From assembly GCA_027484165.1 (NCBI GenBank), contig JAIXWH010000102.1, positions 31,926-95,925 of the forward strand: a stretch of 64,000 nucleotides of DNA. Direction: 5' to 3'. Positions 9,301-17,098 of the stretch are shown here, one piece after another. This DNA is from Chitinophagaceae bacterium. GTDB lineage: Bacteria > Bacteroidota > Bacteroidia > Chitinophagales > Chitinophagaceae. The notes beneath the pieces are model-generated. The model was not told where the DNA came from. It saw only the letters and a list, made by a program, of their open reading frames with translations, and did not search any database. Made by a program: the position numbers and the translations under genes. The stretch's first letter is position 1. The number at the start of each line of letters is the position of its first letter.

Positions 9301-9718
9301 GTTTTAAAATTTTTAATTGGTTGTTAATTGGATTATAGGTCACGAAATAATCTATAAAATAGAAATAACTGATATCATTTTCTGTATAGTGAAATAAAGA
9401 CTTACTCAGATGGACTCCAGTGCTTTCGATAATCTCTAAAGTAATATTTGGAAGATTTAAATTAAACAAATGATCCAGTCGATCTGCTATCATTTTGTGA
9501 TACAGTTCCATTTCTTTGTAAATCGTGTTGGCTTCTTTTTTAACCTCCGCCCAGTAATCATCTTTACAATTCCTAATTGAACCATCAGGCAATACTACTC
9601 TGGAACAAAATTCTCTGCTTGCATGTTCCTGGTCGGCAATCGGAGCCTGACATTTGGGATACTTACACTTTCTGTTATCATCATAAGTGTAGAAATCTAA
9701 ATCGTGATTTTTTTTCAT
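9281..9718 (-). CDS. Cys-rich putative zinc-binding protein
   Basis: A protein of 145 aa. The first 50 residues contain CKYPKCQAPI, then REFCSRVV and RNCKDD, plus a His, which looks like a zinc-binding knuckle. A helical segment follows (KKEANTIYKEMELYHKM). Probably a small DNA-binding or regulatory protein of the mobile element. It stands between an excisionase-like gene and a small membrane protein on the same strand. Family not recognised. Confidence 0.55.
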   Translation of the reverse strand: MKKNHDLDFYTYDDNRKCKYPKCQAPIADQEHASREFCSRVVLPDGSIRNCKDDYWAEVKKEANTIYKEMELYHKMIADRLDHLFNLNLPNITLEIIESTGVHLSKSLFHYTENDISYFYFIDYFVTYNPINNQLKILKHENELF

Positions 9719-9785
9719 GTTGAATTTTTATTTTAATTGATAAATTGAAATGTAGTCCACTGCACTTTTACCGCTGTTATTGCGA

Positions 9786-10037
9786 TCAATCATTTTCTCT
9801 GTGAATTTTAATAAATGAAAATATATCGGACAAAAAATAAAATATTTTATTTTCTATCTTGTAGAATAACAGCTTACCACTCTTACGGTAGTCTAGTAAT
9901 GTTCTTCTGGAAACTTTTAGTAGTTCACGAACATCACAATCATCAAGGATAACTTCATTGGCTGGTCTGATTGAATTTGCTTCAAGCAATGTCAATCGCC
10001 TAATTATTTCTTCCAAACTTTCCTTATCTTTTTGCAT
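9786..10037 (-). CDS. HTH excisionase-like protein
   Basis: A protein of 83 aa. The C-terminal half reads DVRELLKVSRRTLLDYRKSGKLLFYKI, the helix-turn-helix pattern of MerR/Xis-like excisionases found next to Bacteroidota integrases. The N-terminal part is a short helix (LEEIIRRLTLLEANS). Such proteins bind the att region and steer integrase toward excision, or act as regulators. The integrase of the same element lies 3.8 kb away at 13867-15111. Confidence 0.7.
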   Translation of the reverse strand: MQKDKESLEEIIRRLTLLEANSIRPANEVILDDCDVRELLKVSRRTLLDYRKSGKLLFYKIENKIFYFLSDIFSFIKIHREND

Positions 10038-10127
10038 CGCGTTTTTATTTTGAAATTACATACAACGCGTCAGGCAAATAATCGAAAGAATGCTATCGGT
10101 CTGGTTTTGAAAATTATCGGTCTGGTT

Positions 10128-11021
10128 TTACTGAAGTATTTTTTTCAATTCGGGGCAGTAAGTTAGAATAAATTCATCCGCTTCTTTTTCAGTATTTTGA
10201 ACTAATTGAAGATTTTTATTCTTTAGTTCGTTGATTAAATTGTGAATATATTTTCGGCTAAAAGGCTTGTTATTACTCTTTTTTAGCATCATACTTAGCA
10301 ATATATAATAACCACCATTTTTAAATCCCTCCGACTGCAATATTTTATATTTTACATGCAATAACTTAGTTATCAAAGCAAATAATAATATCTTTTCTTG
10401 TTCTATAAATATAGTCTCTCCGGAATTTATGAGTTTTTTAAAATCGGTCTTGTTCGAAATGACGTTTCTTTCAAATAATCCTTTCGAAATTTTGGCTATC
10501 ATTGGCCAATTTGTTTTCTCTGTAATAAATCTTTTTGTAGCTGTTTCTTTTAATTTAGGCTTATGCTTGTCTTCACTACTCTCTTGCCATTTTTTTATCT
10601 CATTTAAACGAAGCAACCCTCTTGGAGTTGAATCAATATCTATAGATGATAAAACAATGTTATTGACTGAGGCAACAAATTTGACTTTCCCATTTTTATT
10701 TACGAACTGTTTCAATTGAAAGTTCAAAAAATTTGAGATAATCTTTACTTCTATGACACACAGATATAATTCCAGAAATTTTAAATAAACTTCATTACTC
10801 TCTGTTAATTTCTGTTTTGGTAAAACAATAATTGCCAGAGAGTTTTCAAATGAAATATTTTCGTTATCACAATATAAATTAATAAAACTCTTCAAAGATT
10901 CAAATCTTTTTTGTTCAGCTTTGGTTTGCTTTTGACTTTGGTAAGCTTGATATATCTTCTTTAAATCAAGAGCATAAATATGAGTGGCAACTTCTTTTTG
11001 GGATTTTTGTTTAACTGCCAT
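10128..11021 (-). CDS. Hypothetical mobile-element protein
   Basis: A protein of 297 aa, basic and mostly helical, without signal peptide or known motif. Near the N-terminus KKIYQAYQSQKQTKAEQKRF is strongly helical. Near residue 235-265 NGGYYILLSMMLKK and RKYIHNLINEL resemble a winged-helix-like end. Position next to an HTH gene and upstream of it in the same direction suggests a role in element regulation or replication, comparable to RteC in the second element, but I see no clear RteC motif. Confidence 0.55.
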   Translation of the reverse strand: MAVKQKSQKEVATHIYALDLKKIYQAYQSQKQTKAEQKRFESLKSFINLYCDNENISFENSLAIIVLPKQKLTESNEVYLKFLELYLCVIEVKIISNFLNFQLKQFVNKNGKVKFVASVNNIVLSSIDIDSTPRGLLRLNEIKKWQESSEDKHKPKLKETATKRFITEKTNWPMIAKISKGLFERNVISNKTDFKKLINSGETIFIEQEKILLFALITKLLHVKYKILQSEGFKNGGYYILLSMMLKKSNNKPFSRKYIHNLINELKNKNLQLVQNTEKEADEFILTYCPELKKILQ

Positions 11022-11164
11022 TATATTGAATTTTAAAAGTAATTAAACTGTATTTTATTATCAATCTTCCATGCAACACACACAATTTTTTATTTCTTTC
11101 TTCTTTAAAAAGAATCTTTGATTCGTAGTATAAATTTTGAAGCTTATTAATATAGAACTCAATC

Positions 11165-12289
11165 TTACAATTTTGTAATAATGAACTCTCTAAAATTATT
11201 TTTATCTATTGTCGTTCCAGCTGCATCATAATGCTCTAAAAACGATTTTGGAATTTTGTTTCTGCCACCACTCTTCCATTTAAACTCATAAGCTTTTATT
11301 TTGCCTTCAGATTCTTCAATGAAATCTATTTCTTGTTTTTGTATGGTTCTCCAGAAATAATTGTTACAATACATTGCATGATATGTCTGTATTTTTATGC
11401 GTTCTGAAATTAAAAAATTTTCCCACAAAGCACCTTTGTCGTTTCTTAAATCAAGTGAGTTTAGATTATTTATGATCATGTTGCGAATGCCATTATCATA
11501 AAAATAAATCTTGCGATTGTTTTTAATTTCATTTCGTTGGTTTCTGCTAAAACTATTCAACTGAAAAATAATAAAGGACTTTTCAAGTATGTCTATATAT
11601 TTTGCAACAGTCACTTTATCAATTTCCAACAAATTAGAAAGCTCATTATACGACACTTCATTTCCTAATTGCAATGCCAATGCCTTCAATAATTTTTCTA
11701 AAATATCAGGCTTCCTAATACCAATTAAAGACAGCACATCTCTATATAAATAACTTGACGTTAATTGTTTCAATACATCACGGGCATCCGCTCTGTTATT
11801 GATAACATCCGGATACATCCCATATATCAATCTTTCTTCCAGCTGTTGACTGGATTCAACAAAACCGACATTCCCTTCCAATTCCTCCCAACTGATTGGA
11901 TATGATTGATACTCAAATTTTCTTCCAGTTAAAGGCTCTTGGGTTTTATTATTTATCTCTAAGGCAGAGGAACCACTTACTAAAAGTTGAACATTCTTGA
12001 ACTGGTCAGTTATTAGTTTTAAGGTGATTCCTATATCAGTAATTCGCTGGGCCTCGTCGATAAAAACAACATCATGACTACCGATAATTGATTTCAATTT
12101 TGAGGTATTAACCCCATCCAGCATTTCCCTTATTGCAGGATCATCGCCATTAAGAAAAAGATGATCTTTTGCGGCAAGTAATTCATTAATTAAAGTCGTT
12201 TTCCCAACTTGTCTAGGGCCCAAAAGGATTAACGCTTTACCTTTAAAAAATTTATTTTTTAATGACTGATATAATGTTCTTTTTATCAT
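11165..12289 (-). CDS. AAA ATPase with DUF4143 domain (copy 2)
   Basis: The start chosen is the ATG at 12289 (MIKRTLYQSLKNKFF), where the family normally begins, not the in-frame ATG 42 bp upstream; product 374 aa. Walker A is LILLGPRQVGKTTL, Walker B DVVFIDEAQR, and a sensor-like LLVSGSSALE follows. A winged-helix linker segment (VSYNELSNLLEID) and the DUF4143 end with FWRTIQKQEIDFIEE and AYEFKWKSG complete the protein; the acidic/Lys residues again fit a PD-(D/E)XK remnant. Shares family but only modest identity with copies 1 and 3. Confidence 0.88.
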   Translation of the reverse strand: MIKRTLYQSLKNKFFKGKALILLGPRQVGKTTLINELLAAKDHLFLNGDDPAIREMLDGVNTSKLKSIIGSHDVVFIDEAQRITDIGITLKLITDQFKNVQLLVSGSSALEINNKTQEPLTGRKFEYQSYPISWEELEGNVGFVESSQQLEERLIYGMYPDVINNRADARDVLKQLTSSYLYRDVLSLIGIRKPDILEKLLKALALQLGNEVSYNELSNLLEIDKVTVAKYIDILEKSFIIFQLNSFSRNQRNEIKNNRKIYFYDNGIRNMIINNLNSLDLRNDKGALWENFLISERIKIQTYHAMYCNNYFWRTIQKQEIDFIEESEGKIKAYEFKWKSGGRNKIPKSFLEHYDAAGTTIDKNNFREFIITKL

Positions 12290-12353
12290 AATCACCAAAT
12301 TTAGTATATTTTTAGTGACTATAATCACCAATTATGCTATATTTTTGGTGATT
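12290..12353. promoter_or_regulatory. Two tandem inverted repeats at DUF4143 copy 2 start
   Basis: AATCACCAA (12323-12331) pairs with TTGGTGATT (12345-12353) perfectly. A second copy, AATCACCAA (12290-12298) with TTAGTGACT (12312-12320), pairs with two mismatches and touches the start codon at 12289. Two spaced operator-like sites over the promoter and start codon point to autoregulation. Confidence 0.5.
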
Positions 12354-12367
12354 TAGTTGAAAAAAGC

Positions 12368-12502
12368 CTATTTCAACGTTACCCTCTCCCTACAATACAC
12401 ACATCCCTCATCCGTACAACTCTTATTAAATTTCATCTCCTGTATCTGGTTCCAGATTTCTAATAACCATTCCTCATAGGCAGGATTTGCTTTAATCAAC
12501 AT
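12368..12502 (-). CDS. Small 44-aa protein with three cysteines
   Basis: A short reading frame of 44 codons plus stop. It begins MLIKANPAYEEWLLEIWNQI and ends with SCTDEGCVYCRERVTLK, giving a CxxxxCxxC arrangement that could bind a metal. The composition is protein-like and it fills the space between two same-strand ATPase genes. No family recognised; it may be a small regulator. Confidence 0.4.
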   Translation of the reverse strand: MLIKANPAYEEWLLEIWNQIQEMKFNKSCTDEGCVYCRERVTLK

Positions 12503-12579
12503 TTTAACATTTTAATCAATATACATATTCACTTTCGGGGCACAGTTATTGTAAGTTATTATTGTGAATTTTCCTGAAT

Positions 12580-13764
12580 TTACTCAAACAAATCCACCGG
12601 ATTAATTTTTAAAAAATCCTGCCAACTCAAACCACTATTACCTACTAACAACATTTTATCTGGGTTACATTTCTTTTTAAAAGAGGCTATGCCTGATGCT
12701 TTTTGCGAAGCACCACTTTTTACTTCAATTCCAATCACTTGTTTTTGTTCCAGTACAAAATCTATTTCATCGTTTCCGTCCCTCCAGTAACTAAGTGTAA
12801 AATCTCTTGTGATGGAATGATTCAACAAATGAGCTCCAATCGATGATTCAACCCATCTGCCCCACATAGTTGGATTATTGACAACTTCTTCAAAACTGTA
12901 ATCACTTTGTGCACTGATGAGTGCGGTGTTGTAAACCTGAAATTTTGGACTCGAAGATTTTTGCCGAATGATGTTATTCGAATATTTTTCAATTCCCGCC
13001 ACCAAACCGGCGGTACTTAATAAAGTCAGGTAATGAGATAAAGTGGTTGTATTTCCTGCATCTTTCAACTGTCCCAACATTTTATTAAAGGAAAGTATTT
13101 GACCAGAATAATGACACGATAATTCAAATAACCTTTTCATCAATGCAGGTTTATCCACTCTGGTCAGCATCAGGATATCTTTTGAAATACTCGTTTCAAT
13201 TAGCGATTCTCTCACATAGTTTTTCCACCGTTTTTCATCCGAGATCAAAGAAGATGAACCTGGATAACCACCATACCAAACATATTGTTTTTCATCCCAG
13301 CCAAATGCATTTTGCATTTCAGAAAAACTCCAATGACTCATGAATGTTGTTTCAAAACGACCGGCTAAAGATTCTGTCAATCCATTTTGAATCAACAATC
13401 TTGAAGAACCCAATACAATCACTTTTAAGGGAATCTTATTTTTAGTATCAGCATCCCAAAGCGATTTTACTGTTTCACTCCATTGATCAATTTTTTGGAT
13501 TTCATCAATTACCAGTAAAAACTCTTTAGCACCGGATTGCTTTAATTTAATTCGTGCTGTTTCCCACTGTTGCTCCAGCCAAATAGTATTGGAAGAACCA
13601 ACAGCATCCGCCGAAACCAAAACTGATTCATAGGGGTATTTATGAACCAATTGACTCACCAAGGTGGTTTTCCCTACCTGCCTAGGTCCTAAAATTACCT
13701 GAATGAACTTTCTGGGTTCTTGTATAGTATTTATAAGTTGCTGCAAATGAGGTCTTTCGAACAT
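12580..13764 (-). CDS. AAA ATPase with DUF4143 domain (copy 3)
   Basis: The start chosen is the ATG at 13764 (MFERPHLQQLINTIQ), not the one 30 bp upstream, which lies inside the operator region; product 394 aa. Walker A is VILGPRQVGKTTLV, Walker B LLVIDEIQKI, and a sensor block VIVLGSSRLL follows. The C-terminal DUF4143 part has LSYWRDGNDEIDFVLE and VIGIEVKSGA, the putative PD-(D/E)XK residues. It lies 73 bp upstream of the integrase end and may be cargo of element 1. Confidence 0.88.
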   Translation of the reverse strand: MFERPHLQQLINTIQEPRKFIQVILGPRQVGKTTLVSQLVHKYPYESVLVSADAVGSSNTIWLEQQWETARIKLKQSGAKEFLLVIDEIQKIDQWSETVKSLWDADTKNKIPLKVIVLGSSRLLIQNGLTESLAGRFETTFMSHWSFSEMQNAFGWDEKQYVWYGGYPGSSSLISDEKRWKNYVRESLIETSISKDILMLTRVDKPALMKRLFELSCHYSGQILSFNKMLGQLKDAGNTTTLSHYLTLLSTAGLVAGIEKYSNNIIRQKSSSPKFQVYNTALISAQSDYSFEEVVNNPTMWGRWVESSIGAHLLNHSITRDFTLSYWRDGNDEIDFVLEQKQVIGIEVKSGASQKASGIASFKKKCNPDKMLLVGNSGLSWQDFLKINPVDLFE

Positions 13765-13776
13765 AAAAATTATTTT

Positions 13777-13814
13777 ACTCAATTTATTGAGCAAATATAC
13801 TCATTTTATTGAGT
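13777..13814 (-). promoter_or_regulatory. Promoter box flanked by two inverted repeats, DUF4143 copy 3
   Basis: ACTCAATTTATTGAGC (13777-13792) and ACTCATTTTATTGAGT (13799-13814) are two short palindromes of the same word. Read on the minus strand, TATATTTG at 13799-13792 sits exactly between them and matches the Bacteroidota -7 box TAnnTTTG, 28 nt from the start codon. This is a compact autoregulated promoter layout. Confidence 0.55.
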
Positions 13815-13866
13815 AAATAAATGCTTATAATAATTTTTTTAATTTATTGATAAAACATGTTTATGC

Positions 13867-15111
13867 TTAACTAGCCAATTTATCATATAAACCCTTGGTT
13901 TCTCGCTCTATTTTAAGTGAGGTTACCCTTGCATATCGCTGAGTCTGTGAAATTTTGGAGTGTCCTACCATTTTAGATACACTTTCTATGGGCACCCCAT
14001 TTTCGAGCGCCAGTGTGGTAGCAAAAGTATGTCTGCCCACGTGGGTGGTGATTTTCTTTTGAATGGATAATATGGCAAACAATTCTTTTAGATACTGATT
14101 GAATTTTTGGTTGGAAATTTTAGGAGCAAGCAACATTTCAGCAGAAAACTCAAGCCATCCGCTACTCCATTGATCGAGCAATATTTTAGCAGGAGGAAAA
14201 AGTGGAACCATAAACTCTACTCCTGTTTTTTCTCGTTTCTTTCTGATTAGATATTGTCCACTCACCGGATTATATTCTACATGAAGCCTTTTCAAATTTT
14301 GCAAATCTATGTAAGCCATACCTGTGTGTATGCAGAACAAAAACAGTTCTCTTGTTTTGTTGAGATAAGACTTTTGCAATGTTACATTTTTAAGCAGTTG
14401 TATCTCTTCATAATTCAGCACTTCAATATCTACATCCTTATAAGAGAGTTTCTTTCCAGCAAATGCATTATGATTGGTCCATCTGTTGTCAACAGCAATG
14501 CGGTATATCTTCTTAAATATCTGTAACATCTTCATGGTGGCATTATGACCATTCTTGCATTCTGATTTTAGATACAGTTCAAAATCATCTATGAAATTCC
14601 TGTTGATTCGGCTAAAAGACAGATCGTTGCAATGGTATGATGATTTTACAAAATCGCACAGGTGTTTCATACAGGTATGATGTTTCAAGATATTTGAACG
14701 CTGAGAGAGTAAAGGATTTTGTTTCTCCAGTTTCAAAATAAAACTATTAAAGACCCCAAACAGAGAGTAGGTCTTCTTGGTTTCTTCAGAAAAAGCAAGA
14801 TTATAAATTTCACGCAGTGTTGGTGATGCAGCGTTTTGGGTGAATAAATAAAAAGCGCCCATTAGCTTTTGTTTATACTCTTCAAATACTTCATCTATTT
14901 GTTTTTGGTGATAAGGGTTGTTTTTTAGTTTATGTGAGTTGCTATCCCAATCTTCAAAACACACTTTTATACCCAGGCTTTTATCAATTTGCATGAACTG
15001 ATAATTGATGCGCATGTAGATAGTGGACTCACTAACAGTGAGTGATTTCCTTTTGGGATAGAGTGAAAATTTCGGTTTTTCTGTTGCTACAATTGCGGTA
15101 TTACGAACCAT
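13867..15111 (-). CDS. Tyrosine recombinase/integrase of element 1
   Basis: A 414-aa Bacteroidota phage-type integrase. The N-terminal arm-binding domain (FSLYPKRKSLTVSES...) and a SAM-like domain precede the catalytic domain (about 225-400). Catalytic residues visible are HVGRH, GHSK and the Tyr in TQRYARV. The first Arg is not in the usual place: the block reads HTGMAYIDLQNL, as in CTnDOT-like integrases where it is substituted. The gene ends 38 bp away from DUF4143 copy 3 region and starts 295 bp from the att repeat at 15406, the standard position for an integrase at its element end. Confidence 0.93.
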   Translation of the reverse strand: MVRNTAIVATEKPKFSLYPKRKSLTVSESTIYMRINYQFMQIDKSLGIKVCFEDWDSNSHKLKNNPYHQKQIDEVFEEYKQKLMGAFYLFTQNAASPTLREIYNLAFSEETKKTYSLFGVFNSFILKLEKQNPLLSQRSNILKHHTCMKHLCDFVKSSYHCNDLSFSRINRNFIDDFELYLKSECKNGHNATMKMLQIFKKIYRIAVDNRWTNHNAFAGKKLSYKDVDIEVLNYEEIQLLKNVTLQKSYLNKTRELFLFCIHTGMAYIDLQNLKRLHVEYNPVSGQYLIRKKREKTGVEFMVPLFPPAKILLDQWSSGWLEFSAEMLLAPKISNQKFNQYLKELFAILSIQKKITTHVGRHTFATTLALENGVPIESVSKMVGHSKISQTQRYARVTSLKIERETKGLYDKLAS

Positions 15112-15284
15112 GATTTTGTTGTTTTTAATGTTGATTCTAATGATTATACAAAATTATTTGTGGTGTAACAACAACAGAAACGCAAAGTAAGGAAGGGCTG
15201 GGAAAGATAGGGAAAGTGATGTAAACAGTGGTTTGTATTGAGTGTAAGCGAGGATGAAAAGACGATTTTCAAACCTTGAGGTAT

Positions 15285-15329
15285 ACTCACTAAAAAACTC
15301 ACCATTTTGTGGTGAGCGTTTTAGTGAGT
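15285..15329. repeat. Nested inverted repeat between integrase 1 and att
   Basis: ACTCACTAAAA (15285-15295) pairs with TTTTAGTGAGT (15319-15329); inside, CTCACCA (15298-15304) pairs with TGGTGAG (15310-15316). Another TGAGCAA...TTGCTCA pair follows at about 15342-15378. Strong palindromes between an integrase gene and its att site are typical of recombinase or excisionase arm sites. Confidence 0.55.
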
Positions 15330-15405
15330 TTGGGTGCATTGGTGAGCAAAGTTTTTTGGGGGTTCCCAACCTTGCTCAATTCTGCGCGATTTTGGTCTTA
15401 GACCT

Positions 15406-15418
15406 GCGGACCGGACGG
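15406..15418. other. att site: 13-bp copy of tRNA-Asp 3' end
   Basis: GCGGACCGGACGG here is identical to 63882-63894, which covers the 3' acceptor strand, the discriminator and part of the T arm of tRNA-Asp. It is the junction between element 1 (left) and element 2 (right). The short core is of the size known for Bacteroidota tRNA-targeting elements such as NBU1. Confidence 0.75.
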
Positions 15419-15559
15419 AAAATGAACATTTCCTCTCAATCCCTTGTATTTCCTATGTTTTTTACTCCCTTGTACTTGCTTGGTAACCATTTGGAAACCC
15501 AGTAGCTAAAGATGGGGACTTTAACTTAAGCTAAAGTAGTTAACCATTAGCAGAGCAAA

Positions 15560-15576
15560 TGTATCAAATTAATACA
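15560..15576. promoter_or_regulatory. Operator-like palindrome TGTATCAAATTAATACA
   Basis: A 17-bp imperfect palindrome, identical base for base to 54154-54170 and closely related to 54186-54202, 54228-54244 and 58454-58470. It lies 140 bp inside the left end of element 2, upstream of the RteC-like gene. Confidence 0.6.
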
Positions 15577-15753
15577 TATTTTTTCAAAATAAGCGTCCGT
15601 ATTTTTTTCTTCCCTAATATTAATATTTCAATGTAAAGTCTCCTTGAGTGATATTCATTCGGTAAGAAATACGCATTTGCTTTTTGTTATTTCCATCTGC
15701 TATATAAGCTGCATTTTCCTGCACTTTTTAAAATCATATTTACTTAGGCAATT

Positions 15754-15780
15754 GGCAATGGGTATATATATACCATTGCC
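15754..15780. promoter_or_regulatory. 27-bp palindrome upstream of the RteC-like gene
   Basis: GGCAATGG (15754-15761) and CCATTGCC (15773-15780) flank an alternating TA core. It is 54 bp upstream of the RteC-like start codon, well placed for an operator controlling that gene. Confidence 0.55.
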
Positions 15781-15833
15781 ATATTGCCATGAGTGATTTT
15801 ACCGATTTAAGAAAATAAACTAAAAAGTAAATT

Positions 15834-16298
15834 ATGATTAAACTACTTACGGAAACCCTAATGCAACTACAAATTGCGAGAGTTCAAGTACACTCATTTT
15901 CAGCACGAAAGCAAGTAACATTATTTGAGAGCGTATCATCTCCAGAAATCAGCTTTAACAACTACAGGCTGACTTCTGATTATCATTTCTATCTGGATTC
16001 CCTATATCGTCAGTGCAAGTCATCGCTTGAGGATTATATGAATGCCAGTGAGCATGAATCTGAACGCCTAAAAAAAAACATAGATTTATTTAGGTTTGAA
16101 GTAAGAGAATTCAAAAACAGGTATTTTCCAAAAAATAACGAGCAAATACTTTTTAATCGAGTTGAATTTGTAAAGACCCCATTATCAAATATTAACGATG
16201 ATGCTGGGCTGAAAAAAAAATCACTGGATATTTCAACATTCAATATCAATTCATTGATATGCTTGACCAACTATTATTTCATCGCATCCAACATCTAG
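15834..16298 (+). CDS. RteC-like protein, N-terminal part (frame change at A9)
   Basis: This frame gives 154 aa; its N-terminal two thirds (to about residue 129) look like the helical N-terminal half of RteC-type regulators. At 16212-16220 there is a run of nine A in register AAA AAA AAA. A -1 shift there joins the frame to 16259-16690 and yields one protein of about 285 aa, the usual RteC length. After the run the original frame reads residues of no likely value and stops at 16298. RteC-type proteins control excision and transfer genes of Bacteroidota elements. Programmed slippage, a true mutation or a sequencing error are all possible. Confidence 0.65.
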   Translation: MIKLLTETLMQLQIARVQVHSFSARKQVTLFESVSSPEISFNNYRLTSDYHFYLDSLYRQCKSSLEDYMNASEHESERLKKNIDLFRFEVREFKNRYFPKNNEQILFNRVEFVKTPLSNINDDAGLKKKSLDISTFNINSLICLTNYYFIASNI

Positions 16299-16690
16299 AA
16301 AGATTCTTTACCAATAAAAGTTTAAAAGAATTAACTCTTTCTGATACTTTGAATATACCCACTAGTAAAGAACTTTCAGCTTATCACAAAGGCCAGTTAA
16401 GTTTATTTCCAAAAGAGAGCGGAAATACATTTTTGAAATGGACAAGAGATAAAGTTTCATTTGTAGAACTATTTGTTACCATTTATGAAAGCAAGGCTGT
16501 TCTTGGGAAAAATGACCAACCTGTTTCTAAAAAAGACTTCTTAGAAGTATTAATGTGGTTTTTTAACATCAGAATATCTCAATGGTCGAGATTGTTAAAT
16601 GCAGCAATGGATAGAAAAATAAAGCGTGAAAGTCCCTATTTACAAGAGTTAAGCCATTTGTACAATGAAATGGTAAATAGGCGTATCTAA
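16259..16690 (+). CDS. RteC-like protein, C-terminal part
   Basis: Contains the recognisable RteC C-terminal block: FLKWTRDKVSFVELFVTIYE, then KKDFLEVLMWFFNIRISQW and RLLNAAMDRKIKRESPYLQ, typical of family PF09357. The ATG at 16259 is inside the region that the -1 frame enters upstream (ITGYFNIQYQFID precedes it), so this is most likely the second half of one RteC-like protein, not an independent gene. Nearby HTH and primase genes on the same strand fit an element control region. Confidence 0.7.
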   Translation: MLDQLLFHRIQHLERFFTNKSLKELTLSDTLNIPTSKELSAYHKGQLSLFPKESGNTFLKWTRDKVSFVELFVTIYESKAVLGKNDQPVSKKDFLEVLMWFFNIRISQWSRLLNAAMDRKIKRESPYLQELSHLYNEMVNRRI

Positions 16691-16768
16691 TAAATCTCAT
16701 GTAAGTTACATGTAACTTACACAAAGAAGTTTTCGAAAGGACATAGCATTGCATCCTGAATTAAAATC

Positions 16769-17080
16769 ATGATGCAAATGAAAAATAAAATATCAATACC
16801 TAAAGCCGACTATGAAAAAATCATCGATAAAGTCTCCCAACTAGAAAATGAAGTAGCTAAGCTGAAAGAAATGAACAGTCTTATTCCTGAGAAAGAAAGG
16901 TATATGGACATTAAAAACGCATGTACTCTATTGGGCATTAGTAGAGCAAATTTATACCGTATTATGGAAAGAGGTGAACTAGGCTATACATTAATAGGAA
17001 GACAAAGAAGGCTACTGATACTTGATTTAGAGGAGTATTTTGAAAAGCAACGCAAAGAAGCCCTAGACTCAATTCTATAA
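16769..17080 (+). CDS. HTH DNA-binding (excisionase family) protein
   Basis: A 103-aa protein; Met4 (16778) may be the true start. An N-terminal coiled coil (KIIDKVSQLENEVAKLKEM) is followed by a MerR/Xis-type helix-turn-helix, YMDIKNACTLLGISRANLY with RIMERGELGYTLIGRQRRL. This layout is standard for small HTH genes in Bacteroidota mobile elements that bind att or origin DNA. It is 18 bp upstream of the primase-helicase gene and likely co-transcribed. Confidence 0.82.
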   Translation: MMQMKNKISIPKADYEKIIDKVSQLENEVAKLKEMNSLIPEKERYMDIKNACTLLGISRANLYRIMERGELGYTLIGRQRRLLILDLEEYFEKQRKEALDSIL

Positions 17081-17098
17081 TTACCTAAATCAACTTCC

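Larger units (their letters stand above)
15419..15833. other. Left regulatory end of element 2 (no gene)
   Basis: This 415-bp stretch contains no convincing gene. It holds the 17-bp palindrome at 15560-15576 and the larger palindrome at 15754-15780, and ends at the RteC-like gene. Open frames over 15154-15505 on either strand run across the palindromes and att and do not look coding. Confidence 0.6.

Noticed and set aside
15154..15505. Open frames on both strands around the left att
   Set aside because: They cross palindromes and the att core, have no ribosome site or family signal.
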